NCBI GenBank assembly: GCA_951812925.1
Contig: OX638369.1
Location: 47,487,061 to 47,551,060, forward strand
Direction of reading: 5' to 3'
Source of the DNA: Calliopum simillimum
Lineage: Eukaryota > Arthropoda > Insecta > Diptera > Lauxaniidae
DNA: 64,000 nt
The notes below the pieces were generated by a model that ran no database searches, had not been told where the DNA came from, and saw only the letters and a program-made list of their open reading frames with translations. Position numbers and translations under genes: made by a program. Positions 36,049 through 46,406 of the stretch are shown here, one piece after another. Each line of letters opens with the position of its first letter. The stretch's first letter is position 1.

Positions 36049-36269
36049 TTAAATAAACTTTTCGTGAAAACTGAGCCCATTTTATCATTTCTAACAAAAT
36101 GACAGCCAATCTTATATCGGATAAAAAGCCGAGGAGATATGAATTTTCAAATATGTGAGTATCCTAAAGTTGCACCGAACTTCTTATCGTCGGCATTTTC
36201 AAAATTTTCGGAAAATCATTTTACCACAGTTATATGTACATATGTCAAATACTAACTTTTAATCTATAT

Positions 36270-37321
36270 ATTAATACGCAAGGCAAAAACTTGTCCATCT
36301 TTTTTTACTATGTTAGAAATGGAGTACAACTTTAAATTATACACCATTAGAAAGGTATTTGTGTGTAGAAGTTAGGGGTCTGCACAAGACATCTTGAAAT
36401 AAAGTGTACTTTTTTTTACACCAACATTTTTCACTGAACTGATGCATTTGATCCAAAAAATTCAAGATTCAAATCATCGTGTACACTGATTTCATTTTGA
36501 CACTATTTACATTGTCTTTTTTTATCAGTGTGAAAAATAAACTTGGTTCTAAAAAATACATCAGTGTACTCTATTTTATAAAAACAAATACTTCAGGTCA
36601 ATGTAAAACGTGCGTGTAGAGAAACTACAATAAAATGTATGATATGGTAACACTTGCAGAATTGTAGTAGCTTTCATACATTTTTGCGACAGAGAGAGAG
36701 AGCGTAAACAAAAAAGAGGCACAAGAAGAGAGCGATAAACTACTCTTATCACACCATTAGCATTTAGTAGTGTACACTACTACTACAGTATGCAACTAAA
36801 ATAACTGAAACAAATCAAACAAGACAAATTAGCACAGTATTTGTTTATTTTCTTTCAAATTCTAGTTCTGTCAAGACATTTACTCACGACACTGAAGTAG
36901 AGCATTTGATAAATAAAAAACAGGTACAAAATATAGCGTATCTTGAAACGAAATGTCTTAAAACGCAAACAAGACGTCTTGTGCAGACCCCTAGTAGAAG
37001 TGCACAAAGTTAAAATTGTGTTAATGTTTTGATTTAAAGCCAGGTAAAATTAAATGCAAATTTTTTATTGTTAAAAACAACAAAATACACGGTCACACAG
37101 AGGTAAAGATAAAGCACAAAGAGAAAAATATAAAGCATAGCACTGACTTCGTGTTTTTTGTTTTGTTTATATTTCGCTTGAATGATACCAAGGATGATAA
37201 ATAAGTTTTTCTATTTCGTACCAAATAGCAACAAAAAAAAAGTACTAAACGTGTCCAAAGTAAAAGTACCAAAATTATTAAATACATTTGTGGTCGAATT
37301 TTGAACACTGGGCGATTCTAG
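36270..37321 (+). repeat. dispersed repeat N, copy 1, split by hAT MITE
   Basis: 36270-36372 plus 37002-37321 match the reverse complement of 48663-49073. The left end reads CTATATATTAATACGCAAGG and the right end CACTGGGCG near 37306-37314. Its class is unknown. The uninterrupted copy shows the empty site of the hAT insertion. Confidence 0.7.
36373..36993. mobile_element. hAT MITE, 621 bp, 8 bp target duplication
   Basis: The ends are TAGGGGTCTGCACAAGAC and its complement, with GTAGAAGT duplicated on both sides (36365-36372 and 36994-37001). Eight-base duplications and ends of this form are typical of hAT elements. The empty site can be seen in repeat N copy 2. It contains a short GA-rich run near 36691-36704 and no transposase. 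Confidence 0.85.
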
Positions 37322-37360
37322 TTTTCATAAAAATAGGAGATGTCAATTAAAATCTTGATC

Positions 37361-38634
37361 GATTACGCAAAAGTTGACCCTGCTGCCTTATTAGTCTTTG
37401 CTGAAGAGTAAACCTTTTAAAAATACCCTAGAGAAATAAGAATAAAATCCTACTAAATGAAAGATTTAAAGATTGTTCTAGCTATAAATTTCCGATTAAA
37501 AATTATATATTAACAATTCGTGTCAATATCTTCCTATCGCAGCCAATCGTTTTCCAATAAAAATATTAATTTAAATAAATGGGCTTTTAATAGCGCATCA
37601 TTGAGTTTGACTATTAATAACCCAACTGATAAAGAATTCATGCTTATTCTTTTTAATCAAATTAATGCAAATATAATACACTATAAAGCGTACCTACTCA
37701 ATTATATGTATACATATGTATTTTCTTGAAGAAAATGAGTGGAAAATTACAATAATTAATCTTAATTGTTATTCAAGTAATTTGAAATAAAAAAAGTATT
37801 CATAAATAATACTTTGTTTTTAAACAAAACATTAAGATAATTTTTAAATTCAACTTCAAAAAGAGCTGTCCCACCATAAAATGATGATGACTCCTGCAAT
37901 CTTTAAAAACCACAAATCGTGATTTCTACGAAATGCGCAAAAAAACTTTACAAGGTGGTATAAAATTGCTTATTTATCAGCTTAAATACTTACTCATGCA
38001 TATATGGATGTGTACATGTGGATAAATAAATAAATAAATACTCACTTTAATGCTCATATACGAGTACAATACAAGTATCTTAACCCGTAATTCATTTTAC
38101 AAATTATACCCGTAGTTAGTTAGGTTCAAATTGGTTTCAGCTGTGTTTTGTTTTTTAGTAAATTATTGCATTTTTTATTTACTATTTACCTACATGTCAG
38201 ACAAATATTCATTAGTGTTTCTATTGTTGACAGTTATTTATATTTTATTTGATTTTTATTTGATTAATCGATGAGAAGTTAACACGCTTATGTCTCCCTG
38301 TCTTATAACCCTGAAAAGTGGTATCACTTTGATCAACTTGTGATAATAAAGTTATAGTTGAGTTTCATTAAGGAGTCTATAAACACATACGACTTCCGAG
38401 AAAAAGTTATTTCTACATAGTTTTTGGATATTTTTTAGTTCATATGGGATTAATTTTGTCTAAAGCAAGTTGAGATGGTTATAAAATCTATAAAATATTT
38501 AAAAAATTTTTAGAGTCTAACTGGAGAACATTAAAATATAAAATCTATCTCAAGCAGAGACCTATATTATTGTCCTAAATATGTAAGATTTACTTTTTTG
38601 TGATTAAACTTTTTAAATATTTAAGGGTCTGTTT
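37361..38634. other. AT-rich non-coding stretch
   Basis: No gene or repeat pair was found. An AAAT microsatellite lies near 38021-38040. Confidence 0.5.
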
Positions 38635-40224
38635 CACCGGTCTCAGATAAAGTTCCTGATAGCGCTATCTAGCAAATATGTGGCAGGTTGGCAAAAAATT
38701 CTGTTTCACAATTTACAGATAGAGATATCTGTAAGATAAAGTCCCTGATAAATTAACTGCCACATCATGTTGTTGATAAAATTTTATCTGCCAGATATTT
38801 TAAAATTTTTTGAAATTACAAATTTTATTTTCGTTTATTGACAAGCTAATTTCTTGAATATGAAAAAAGGAGGTCCATAGAGTACAATTGGGATTTCAGA
38901 CTATGCCTAATTAAATTTGACAGTGAAAACGGAATGTATCGCTTAAAAACCTCAATCTCCGTAAAAAAAAGAATCATATGAAAATGTCCAAGCTGGTTCC
39001 GTTTTTGACTTGCATATTCATATTGAGTCATTTCCAATATGAATCCCACAAATATTTCCCCTTCTGAGAACAGACCCTATAAACTGAAACTAAAAACGAA
39101 GAAAAGCAAATTCCTGCTTTCATGAATTCTAAACATTCCTTCGTGAAGGTAAGCGAGTATTGCACCAACAATTCAAGTACGATGTAAAATTACAATATAC
39201 AGTGGCTCATGTTTTTCATGTAAAAAACCGATTGAGTAGCAACAATTCGGGTCTAAGGTTTTTTGATGCAGTTGCTCCTTTCTCCTTTGGGTCCAGCATT
39301 TCATGCTATCTAATACGACTTTCTTTTTTTATGTTCTCTGTGAAATTCGCAACCACCTACAGCCAATTTTTAGCGTCATCTTGTGTAAACAAGTGCATTG
39401 TGAAAAAATTGGTCGTCGAGCAGCGAGAATCGGTGAAAAGTAGTTTTAATTACGTTCAATCCCATCGAAAACTTACTCAATTTGTTAATTTGAGTTCCGC
39501 TAACAGTGCAGAGTACCATTGAGCGTTCCGTTTATGTAAATCGGGTTGAAAATTAGGGCACAAGTGCGTCAAAGGCAAGAAGGCTCCGCTGGTTTTTTGC
39601 TTATGAAGAAGAGCTTCTTGAGCATTAAATTTGTGGTCTCCATAACGCAGAAGTTTCCCCACTGCACGACTTTTTTAGTTCATGCTGGATCTCCGCGACT
39701 ACTTTTTTTTCGGAGCCGGCAATTTGGATTTGTCGTACTTAAAACAACTTTTTACCAAATCTCGCTGCTCGACGACCCATTTTTTCACAATCCACATTCG
39801 CGAGATCACACCATAAATTGGCTGCAGCTGGTTGCGAATTCGACACAATATAGAAAAGGAAGTCCTGTTGGATAACGCGAAACGCTGGTCCCTAGGGAGA
39901 AATAAGCATCTGTATAAAATAACATGTGATCTGAATTTCTGCATCTTGATTTTGGTGCCTTGCATTTTCAGCGCATATGTAATTAAAATTATTTAAATTT
40001 GAATTTTTAAAAAATTCTATTTTTTGTTTGTTTATATTTTGTTTTGAATTATGACATACATTTACGTTTCTTACGTTTAAAATATCAGAAGGAAATCTGA
40101 CAGAAATTTTATTCGTCATTTCGAGTGTGAAACAGAAAAAATTTATCAGGCAGATTTATCTATCAGATTATTTATCTGCTAGATTACTATCAGGAACTTT
40201 ATCTGAAACCGGTGAAACAGACCC
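38635..40224. mobile_element. Harbinger-like TIR element, 1,590 bp, TAA flanks
   Basis: The ends GGGTCTGTTTCACCGGTCTC and, in complement, GGGTCTGTTTCACCGGTTTC match over about 38 bases. TAA flanks both sides (38632-38634 and 40225-40227). A three-base TWA duplication with GGG ends suggests PIF/Harbinger. Inside, 39356-39450 and 39737-39835 are inverted copies around GTCGTCGAGCAGCGAGA. Open frames of up to 120 residues show no transposase or Myb motif that I recognise. Confidence 0.7.
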
Positions 40225-40771
40225 TAAATAATCTCTCCGCTTTTGTATTTAACAGAAAATATTCCCACTCAAGCAGTATGTTTTAAAGTTTTTTTTTTTT
40301 AAGATACCTACTTGTAACCTTATACAAAACTGTAATTATATACCAAAAGTACAACATACATATCTACTGAATATGCTTCTAAGAATTTGGGGTGCTGTAC
40401 AGTTGCATGCAACGAACATGTATACGTGAATCAATGTGCCCCATGCTTTGCATTCTTTTGAATTTACTTGGATTTTGAAGGGCTTCTTTTAATTAAAATT
40501 AAGAGCTGATTTTAAAATAAGTCACCAAATATACTAAGAACCACCCTTCTTAAATTTAAAATAATTTATGCTAGAATTCTTACATAATTAAATACATTAT
40601 TTATATGTAACTAACTTGTTTTTCTTTTTTCTTTCAGGTAAGTGTTTCCACTGCAATTTAAAATAGAAGTAAGAAAAGTCAAAATTTGATACGGCACAAA
40701 CCCTTTTTGGTCAAGTGTAACATGTGTTTGTGTTAATATGAAGTATAGAGTATAAAATAATGGAGCAATAT
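40225..40771. other. non-coding stretch containing a recursive splice motif
   Basis: AT-rich. Apart from the ratchet motif at 40611-40645, nothing was recognised. Confidence 0.5.
40611..40645 (+). promoter_or_regulatory. recursive splice site (ratchet point) 2
   Basis: The branch consensus CTAAC at 40611-40615 is followed by an almost pure pyrimidine tract, TTTTTCTTTTTTCTTTCAG, joined directly to GTAAGTGT at 40637/40638. This is the most complete of the three sites, and the branch-to-AG distance of about 22 bases is typical of flies. It lies on the + strand like the others. Confidence 0.85.
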
Positions 40772-42154
40772 TTGAATGGGTTTTTTTTTGAAAGTGGAAT
40801 AAGTCCACTTTTTCATAAACTGAGATATTAAAGGGTTTGCGTACGACTCAATTTAAAAATATTGGCAAGCGATATTAGACCAGTGTTAATTGTTTACCAC
40901 TATAAATTAATCAAATTAATGCATAGTTTTAGTAACATATTTTAAAAGCCCAATTTATTACCTTTCATTTGACATGTAATTTGTGCCTGATTTCTTGCAT
41001 TATCATATTTTTTAAGGGAAAACAAAAAAGTGAACCAAAGAAATTTTCATGAAATTTAGGAAAACATTACAAGAAGAACCATAATACCAACAACAAAAAT
41101 AACATGACAGCAATAAAAAAAAAAAACGATGTTTTTAGATAGTTTTCGATTAATTCCGATTCCTGTAGACTCTTCCGATGTTTCCCAATAACTTACTTTT
41201 TTGTTTTCCTATAAAAAAAATACGTAATGTAAGAAATCAAGTACAAGTTACATGTCAAATGAGAGGTAATAAATTGGGCTTTTATAATATGTTACTAAAA
41301 CTATGCATTAATGATACAAATTTTGGAAAAATAGTGCTTTAAAAAAAAAAAATGTTCAAAATTTCTGAAAATTTGCAATATCTCTAAAACCACGACTCGG
41401 ATTAAAATTTTTGTAGATCGATTTTGTAACAAATTAAGATATCTTTTGTATGACTTCAATATTATTAAAATCCTTTCAGGGGTTCCCAACTTATAATAAT
41501 TTTTATAAAAAATATATCTCGATCTTCCGATGGCTATATCTCCGAAAGAAGGTCCGACAAGAACTTTATGTTTTTATTGTTGTTGTAACTAATTTTCAAA
41601 GCCCTTCTTGAGCAAAAAGAAAAGAAAAGAAACAACAACAGTTTTTAAGGTAAAATTTTTCTAAGTTTTAATTTTTCTTTGCTTTAATTTACAAAATATT
41701 TTGTGAGTAAAAATGGAATAAGTCATACAAAAGTATAACAAATTTTTGAATTTATTTTAAATGAAAGTGGAATAAGTTCATTCAGACCAAAAAATCTCAA
41801 CTATTTCCTATTACACTTGTAAAAATGTTTACAGCATAACAAAATTTGATTAATTTACAGTGGTAAACACTTAACACGGGTTTAATAACGCTTGCTTATA
41901 TTTTTAAATTGATTTAAAAGCAAAATCTTCTGCATAGCAGTAGATGAAGAAATGGACTTATTCCACTTTCAAAAAAATCATTTTTGTAAAAATGTTTTTC
42001 ATGAAAAGTTCTTCTGAGTAATTTTTGATGAAATCGTGGTCTAACGAGTCTGTAATTTTCAATATCAAAAGAGGACATATATAGCTAGCAATAACTACCA
42101 TAAACTCAATTTTTCCGGAATTGGACTTATTCCACTTTCAAATAAACCCATTCA
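40772..42154. mobile_element. TIR element, tag GTGGAATAAGTCCA
   Basis: The ends TGAATGGGTTT and GAAAGTGGAATAAGTCCAC (from 40773) are mirrored at 42121-42154. The tag recurs near 41715, 41766 and 41953. The interior carries inverted arms of about 118 bases (40918-41035 and 41193-41312). A segment at 41340-41590 matches the reverse complement of 63590-63835. It was not assigned to a superfamily. Confidence 0.65.
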
Positions 42155-42497
42155 TTTATAAAAAAAAAAACAATAAATATGTAAAATATTCAAAAAAGAA
42201 AATAATGTTGGACAAGGACGAAAGAGTCGAAAACTATATAAATTGATAGAATAATGTGGAATTGTATAAAGTTTTAAATAATATGAGCCAGTTAAAATAT
42301 ATTGATTATTTAGTACTGAAGAGTATAAAAATATAGTAGAAAATGTCATCTGTATCGACGAAAAGTATTGGAAAGTCGATAAATTATCAAATATGTCAAT
42401 ATCATTCCCAAAAATTTCAAAAGCATCAAAAAAATTAAATATTCTTGTCGAAAATGTCGATAAAATTTTTGAAATGTTGAAAAATATTAAAACCAAT
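42155..42497. other. AT-rich non-coding stretch
   Basis: Degenerate AAATGTCGATAAA-type words near 42340-42480 create a chance 114-residue frame on the - strand. No gene was recognised. Confidence 0.4.
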
Positions 42498-42758
42498 TGT
42501 TTGCGCCAAGACTGAACATACTTCAGTCTTCGTCAAGTTTGACCGGCAACGGCAACACTGACGGTTTGGCGCTCTCACCTTGACTTCGTTTTAAAATTTA
42601 AGTTATAACTGAATTGTACTCGCCACAATAAAGAATACAAGTGATTTTGAAACCGCCGTCGTTTTCTTTATTCGATCCCCAAGTTTTAATTTAAATTCGT
42701 TAAAATAAAGATTCCCTATTTCTCTCGCGAAATATCTTGTAAGTTTCCCAAAGAAACA
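42498..42758 (+). mobile_element. solo LTR, 261 bp
   Basis: It starts TGTTTGCGCCAAGACTG and ends AAAGAAACA, giving TG...CA termini. The 5-base sequence CCAAT is duplicated on both sides (42493-42497 and 42759-42763). An AATAAAG polyadenylation-like word lies near 42628. The composition is GC-richer than its surroundings. No internal retroelement genes adjoin it, as expected after LTR-LTR recombination. The TGTTYGCGCC start resembles BEL/Pao LTRs, which is a tentative placement. Confidence 0.7.
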
Positions 42759-42763
42759 CCAAT

Positions 42764-43337
42764 CAAGACAGTTCATATAATTCGAAAAGTATTGAATAAA
42801 ATCTAAAGTATGAGCATTTAAAAATCCAAAAAAAATATTAAAAGTTAGAAATATTCTTCTCTGAAAAATTTAAATATTCAGCTTCTGATTTTTTACCGTC
42901 GACATAACGACCATAATTTGCAGCGAGTTAACTTTTAAACTTAATTGATTATTCATTAGCAGTTAATGCATCTTTACGATTTTTATTAAGAGATGCGTTG
43001 GCGTATTGCATTAGCTTTACATAAATCAGCAAAATTACTCCTACTCGATAGAGGAATGTCCAAACATTAATATTTTCTTTAATACTTAAGTACGTTTAGA
43101 CTTACCGACAGATAATTTGAAATCAATGCCATATGTTCCAATATTATTTAGATTCTGTACATATTTTTATAATAAAAACTTTCTGATAAAATAGTTTTAT
43201 CTAATCTTATCTATATTTAGGCATTTTTTTGTATCGATGTCATTCATAATTTGCTATAGTCTTATGAATAACTTTGTTCTTCCACGTTTGCCCTTAAATG
43301 TCACAAAAACAGTTAGATGTATTAGTATAATATAATA
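42764..43337. other. AT-rich non-coding stretch
   Basis: No gene or repeat was recognised. Confidence 0.5.
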
Positions 43338-43634
43338 ACACAGGCCCACAAAAAAAAAAAAAAAAATGTACCATGCGCGAAAGATCAGACCACCTGAACT
43401 TTATGTTTTCGGGGTCGCTGAATCCGAATATGGTACCAGATTAGCGAAGTTGCTTCGGGTTTTTTCAGAAATCAACAATAATGCGGAAAATTACTGATTT
43501 TTGCTGGTTTCTGAAAAAACGCGAACCAACTTCGCTAATCTGGCACCATATTCGGATTCAGCGACCCCGAAAACATAAAGTTCAGGTGGCTTGATCTTTC
43601 GCGCAGGGCACTTGTTTTTTTTTTTTGGTCTGTG
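43338..43634. mobile_element. hairpin MITE, unit 1 of a head-to-tail pair
   Basis: Almost the whole unit is an inverted repeat. The left arm ACACAGGCCCAC, poly-A, then TTATGTTTTCGGGGTCGCTG is mirrored on the right. A central loop near 43480-43500 separates arms of about 140 bases. It joins unit 2 at the palindromic TGTGCACA (43631-43638). Confidence 0.85.
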
Positions 43635-43932
43635 CACAGAACCAAAAAAAAAAATTCGCTGGGCGAACGATCTGACAACCTGAACTTTATGTTTTCGGGG
43701 TAGCTGAATCCGAATATGCTGCCAGAACAGCTGAGTTGGTTCGCGTTTTTTCAGAAATCAGAAATAATGCTGAAAAAAATCTTAAATTTTCAGCGTAATT
43801 GCTGATTTCTGAAAAAACGCGAACCAACTTCGCTATTCTGACACCATATTCGGATTCAGCGACCCCGAAAACATAAAGTTCAGGTGGTCTGATCTTTCGC
43901 GCATGGTACTTTTTTTTTTTGTGGGCCTGTGT
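43635..43932. mobile_element. hairpin MITE, unit 2 of the pair
   Basis: Second unit of the same family, with the same arms and GGGCCTGTGT at the right end. The two units share one junction, so the whole 595 bp block may have moved as a dimer. Confidence 0.85.
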
Positions 43933-46112
43933 AATTAATATACATATATTTACTATGGTAATACAGAAAAATGTATGGATATAGTTCAAAAATTTAGAAT
44001 CGAAAAGAATTTATTGTTGTAAGGTTAAAAACGTCGAAATAAAACATTTCAACGAATTATTTTGCCGAAAAGACTATGAAAATTTAAAAAATTTCCAAAA
44101 TACATTTTTACGGCTAAGAGTTGTACTTTTGTACTGCGCTACTAGTCTTGTGGAAACAAATTAGTTTCGAATGTTGTGTCTGTAGCACTTTTTGGTTAGA
44201 AACATGCTTAAGTAGAAATTTCGAGGTCAGAATTAGATACAATGTACTAAAAAACATTCAGGGGAAATAAAAAAACAGGAGTTTCCTTGAAATTTGTGGA
44301 GGCTGTTATAAAATAATTAACTGTTTTGCAATAAAGTGAATTTTTAAAGTGTTAACGTATTTAATTGACGTAACGTCATGTACGTTAGGTGTCAATATCT
44401 GGCTTAAAAAGAAAAACCCCACTGTGAAAAACTACTTGACCAAGTTTTGAGCAGTTTCTTTTGTCTTATTTCAATTGTTGCATTTATTGTCATGGTTATT
44501 AAATACATAATATGTATATGTAATGCTGTTAAGTACACTAAGTGACAGTTGTAGTCATTTTACATATGAATAATATAAATGCTGTCATAAGCCACAATTA
44601 TTCGCAAACAAAAACTTGTAAGACTTGTTTTGTTCACTCTGCATTTGCAGTCTTTGTTTAGACCATTATTTTTTTGGTATTTAAATAAAACAAACAAAAA
44701 TTTTACTTTCTACAACTAAACTTTTAGATAAGATTGCTAAACAGTTTTTTTTTTTTGTTTTGTTTAAAACGGTCAGTGACATAAGCATTGCTAAATACAG
44801 ATTTAAGGGGAAAGAACACAGTGACACCACTTTGAACAGGTTTTTATTATTTTATTTTTTCTAACAATAGAATAAGATTCGAAGTTTTTTCTTATGTAAA
44901 AAAAGAAGATATATTAGATCAGTTATGATGAATCTATTTTTTTGTAGGACAATAAGGGTATTTCAATGTAAATGTGGACAAGGTATTGAAAAATTTCTCG
45001 TTTCTTTTCAACCTTAACTATATCCAAACTTATGTTTAATTGAAGAAACATTATCATATAGTGTTAAAATTAAGATTGGACACTGCAATTCGTTATTATC
45101 GCGTTTTTTAGTTAATGTCTGCACATCAGAAAAAGTAAAAACGAGCATATAAATAAAACGGTACTTCTGCGAGGAAAGTTATGACTCTGGTGGTGACAGT
45201 AATAGTTGTCATGATTATATACCATCTGTATTTAAACCATAAATAATTTCAATCGCGATATAATAGACTTAGATAAACAATTATTAAATTTTGATCTAGT
45301 TTTGGTTCCTGTGCATAAAAGCCAGAAGTAGTTCTTTATTATTCTTGTATTTTGACCCAATTTTAATTTGTATACCTATGAACTGGAAAAAGCCCTCTGT
45401 ATTGGTCTAAAAATCGATAGTAACGCGAGTTACCAATTTTTTTGTAACGCGAGTTACCACATAATTTTTGCATTATTTTAAAAAATACCACATAATATAG
45501 TTGTTTTTAATAAAGAAATACTTATTGATATCCTGTTGCCTTTATTTATGTCTAATGTAAAGAAATTTACCCACAAATTTCGCAGAAACTGGCGAAAGAA
45601 ATTTACGCTCTGAACATGTTGTCCAAAAATGGTAACGCGAGTTACCAGCACTATTCACTATTTTACTGGTTAAATAATAAGTTATCACTGAAAATTTCAA
45701 CTAATATGCAACAAGAACAAAGTATTTTGTTTATAAAGAATCCAATTTCATTAGTTAATCCAAAGGCTGAGCCTCAAAAGCTCCATTAAACTCTTAAAAA
45801 ATGTTCTAATTGTAACGCGAGTTACCATGGAATTACCTATAAGTATTAGATAATGATATGAAGGTATTCCCGCAGATAAGCCGACTTTGACCTAGAGCGT
45901 GGGTTGCCCAAGTGGTCGATATAATATTAGTGGAGTCAATAAAGCCATAAAACAGGCGAAATGAGGAAGACCTCAAGAACATTTTCCAAAATTTCACTTA
46001 AGTCGCTACTATTTTAGGTCGTAAAAGGAGAGAAGATATATCAAAAACCATACGAGATATAAAGATTTTGATGGTAGATTCGAATTTATTATTACAAAAT
46101 GCATCAAAAATT
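43933..46112. other. AT-rich non-coding stretch
   Basis: No gene. An element with repeated GTAACGCGAGTTACC words (45419-45838) is listed. A near-palindrome TGACGTAACGTCA lies near 44373 (CRE-like, of unknown significance). Confidence 0.5.
45419..45838. repeat. repeat with four copies of GTAACGCGAGTTACC
   Basis: The word GTAACGCGAGTTACCA occurs near 45420, 45444, 45632 and 45812, all in the same orientation. The right edge reads, in complement, TAGGTAATTCCATGG, like the ends of the TA-type elements. A matching left end is not clear, so it may be a truncated member of that class. Confidence 0.45.
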
Positions 46113-46406
46113 ACACAGGTCCACAAAAAAAAAAAAAGTACCATGCGCGAAAGATCAGATCACCTGGACTTTATGTTTTCGGGGTCGCTGAATCCGAATA
46201 TGGTGCCAGAATAGCGAAGTTGGTTCGCGTTTTTTCAGAAATCCACAATAATGCTGAAAATTACTGATTTTTGCTGGTTTCTGAAAAAACGCGAACCAAC
46301 TTCGCTAATCTGGCACCATATTCGGATTCAGCGACCCCGAAAACATAAAGTTCAGGTGGTCTGATCTTTCGCGCATAGTACTTTTTTTTTTTTTGTGGGC
46401 CTGTGT
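46113..46406. mobile_element. hairpin MITE, single unit
   Basis: It is a 294 bp monomer of the family at 43338-43932 with the same arms. It begins ACACAGGTCCAC and ends GTGGGCCTGTGT. TTA-like bases flank both sides. Confidence 0.85.

Larger units (their letters stand above)
36118..37360 (+). repeat. dispersed repeat B, copy 2, split by an insertion
   Basis: 36118-36268 and 37318-37360 together match 18806-18987. The interruption is repeat N (36270-37321), which in turn holds a hAT MITE (36373-36993). Confidence 0.6.

Noticed and set aside
39160..39522. 120-residue frame as a Harbinger or Myb-like protein
   Set aside because: It is inside the TAA-flanked element, but I could see no Myb or DDE motif, and half of it overlaps an inverted repeat.
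43687..43989. 100-residue frame on the - strand
   Set aside because: It lies in a hairpin MITE unit and is an accident of the palindromic arms.
44370..44386. CRE-like palindrome TGACGTAACGTCA as a regulatory site
   Set aside because: A single short word without supporting context. Expected occasionally by chance.
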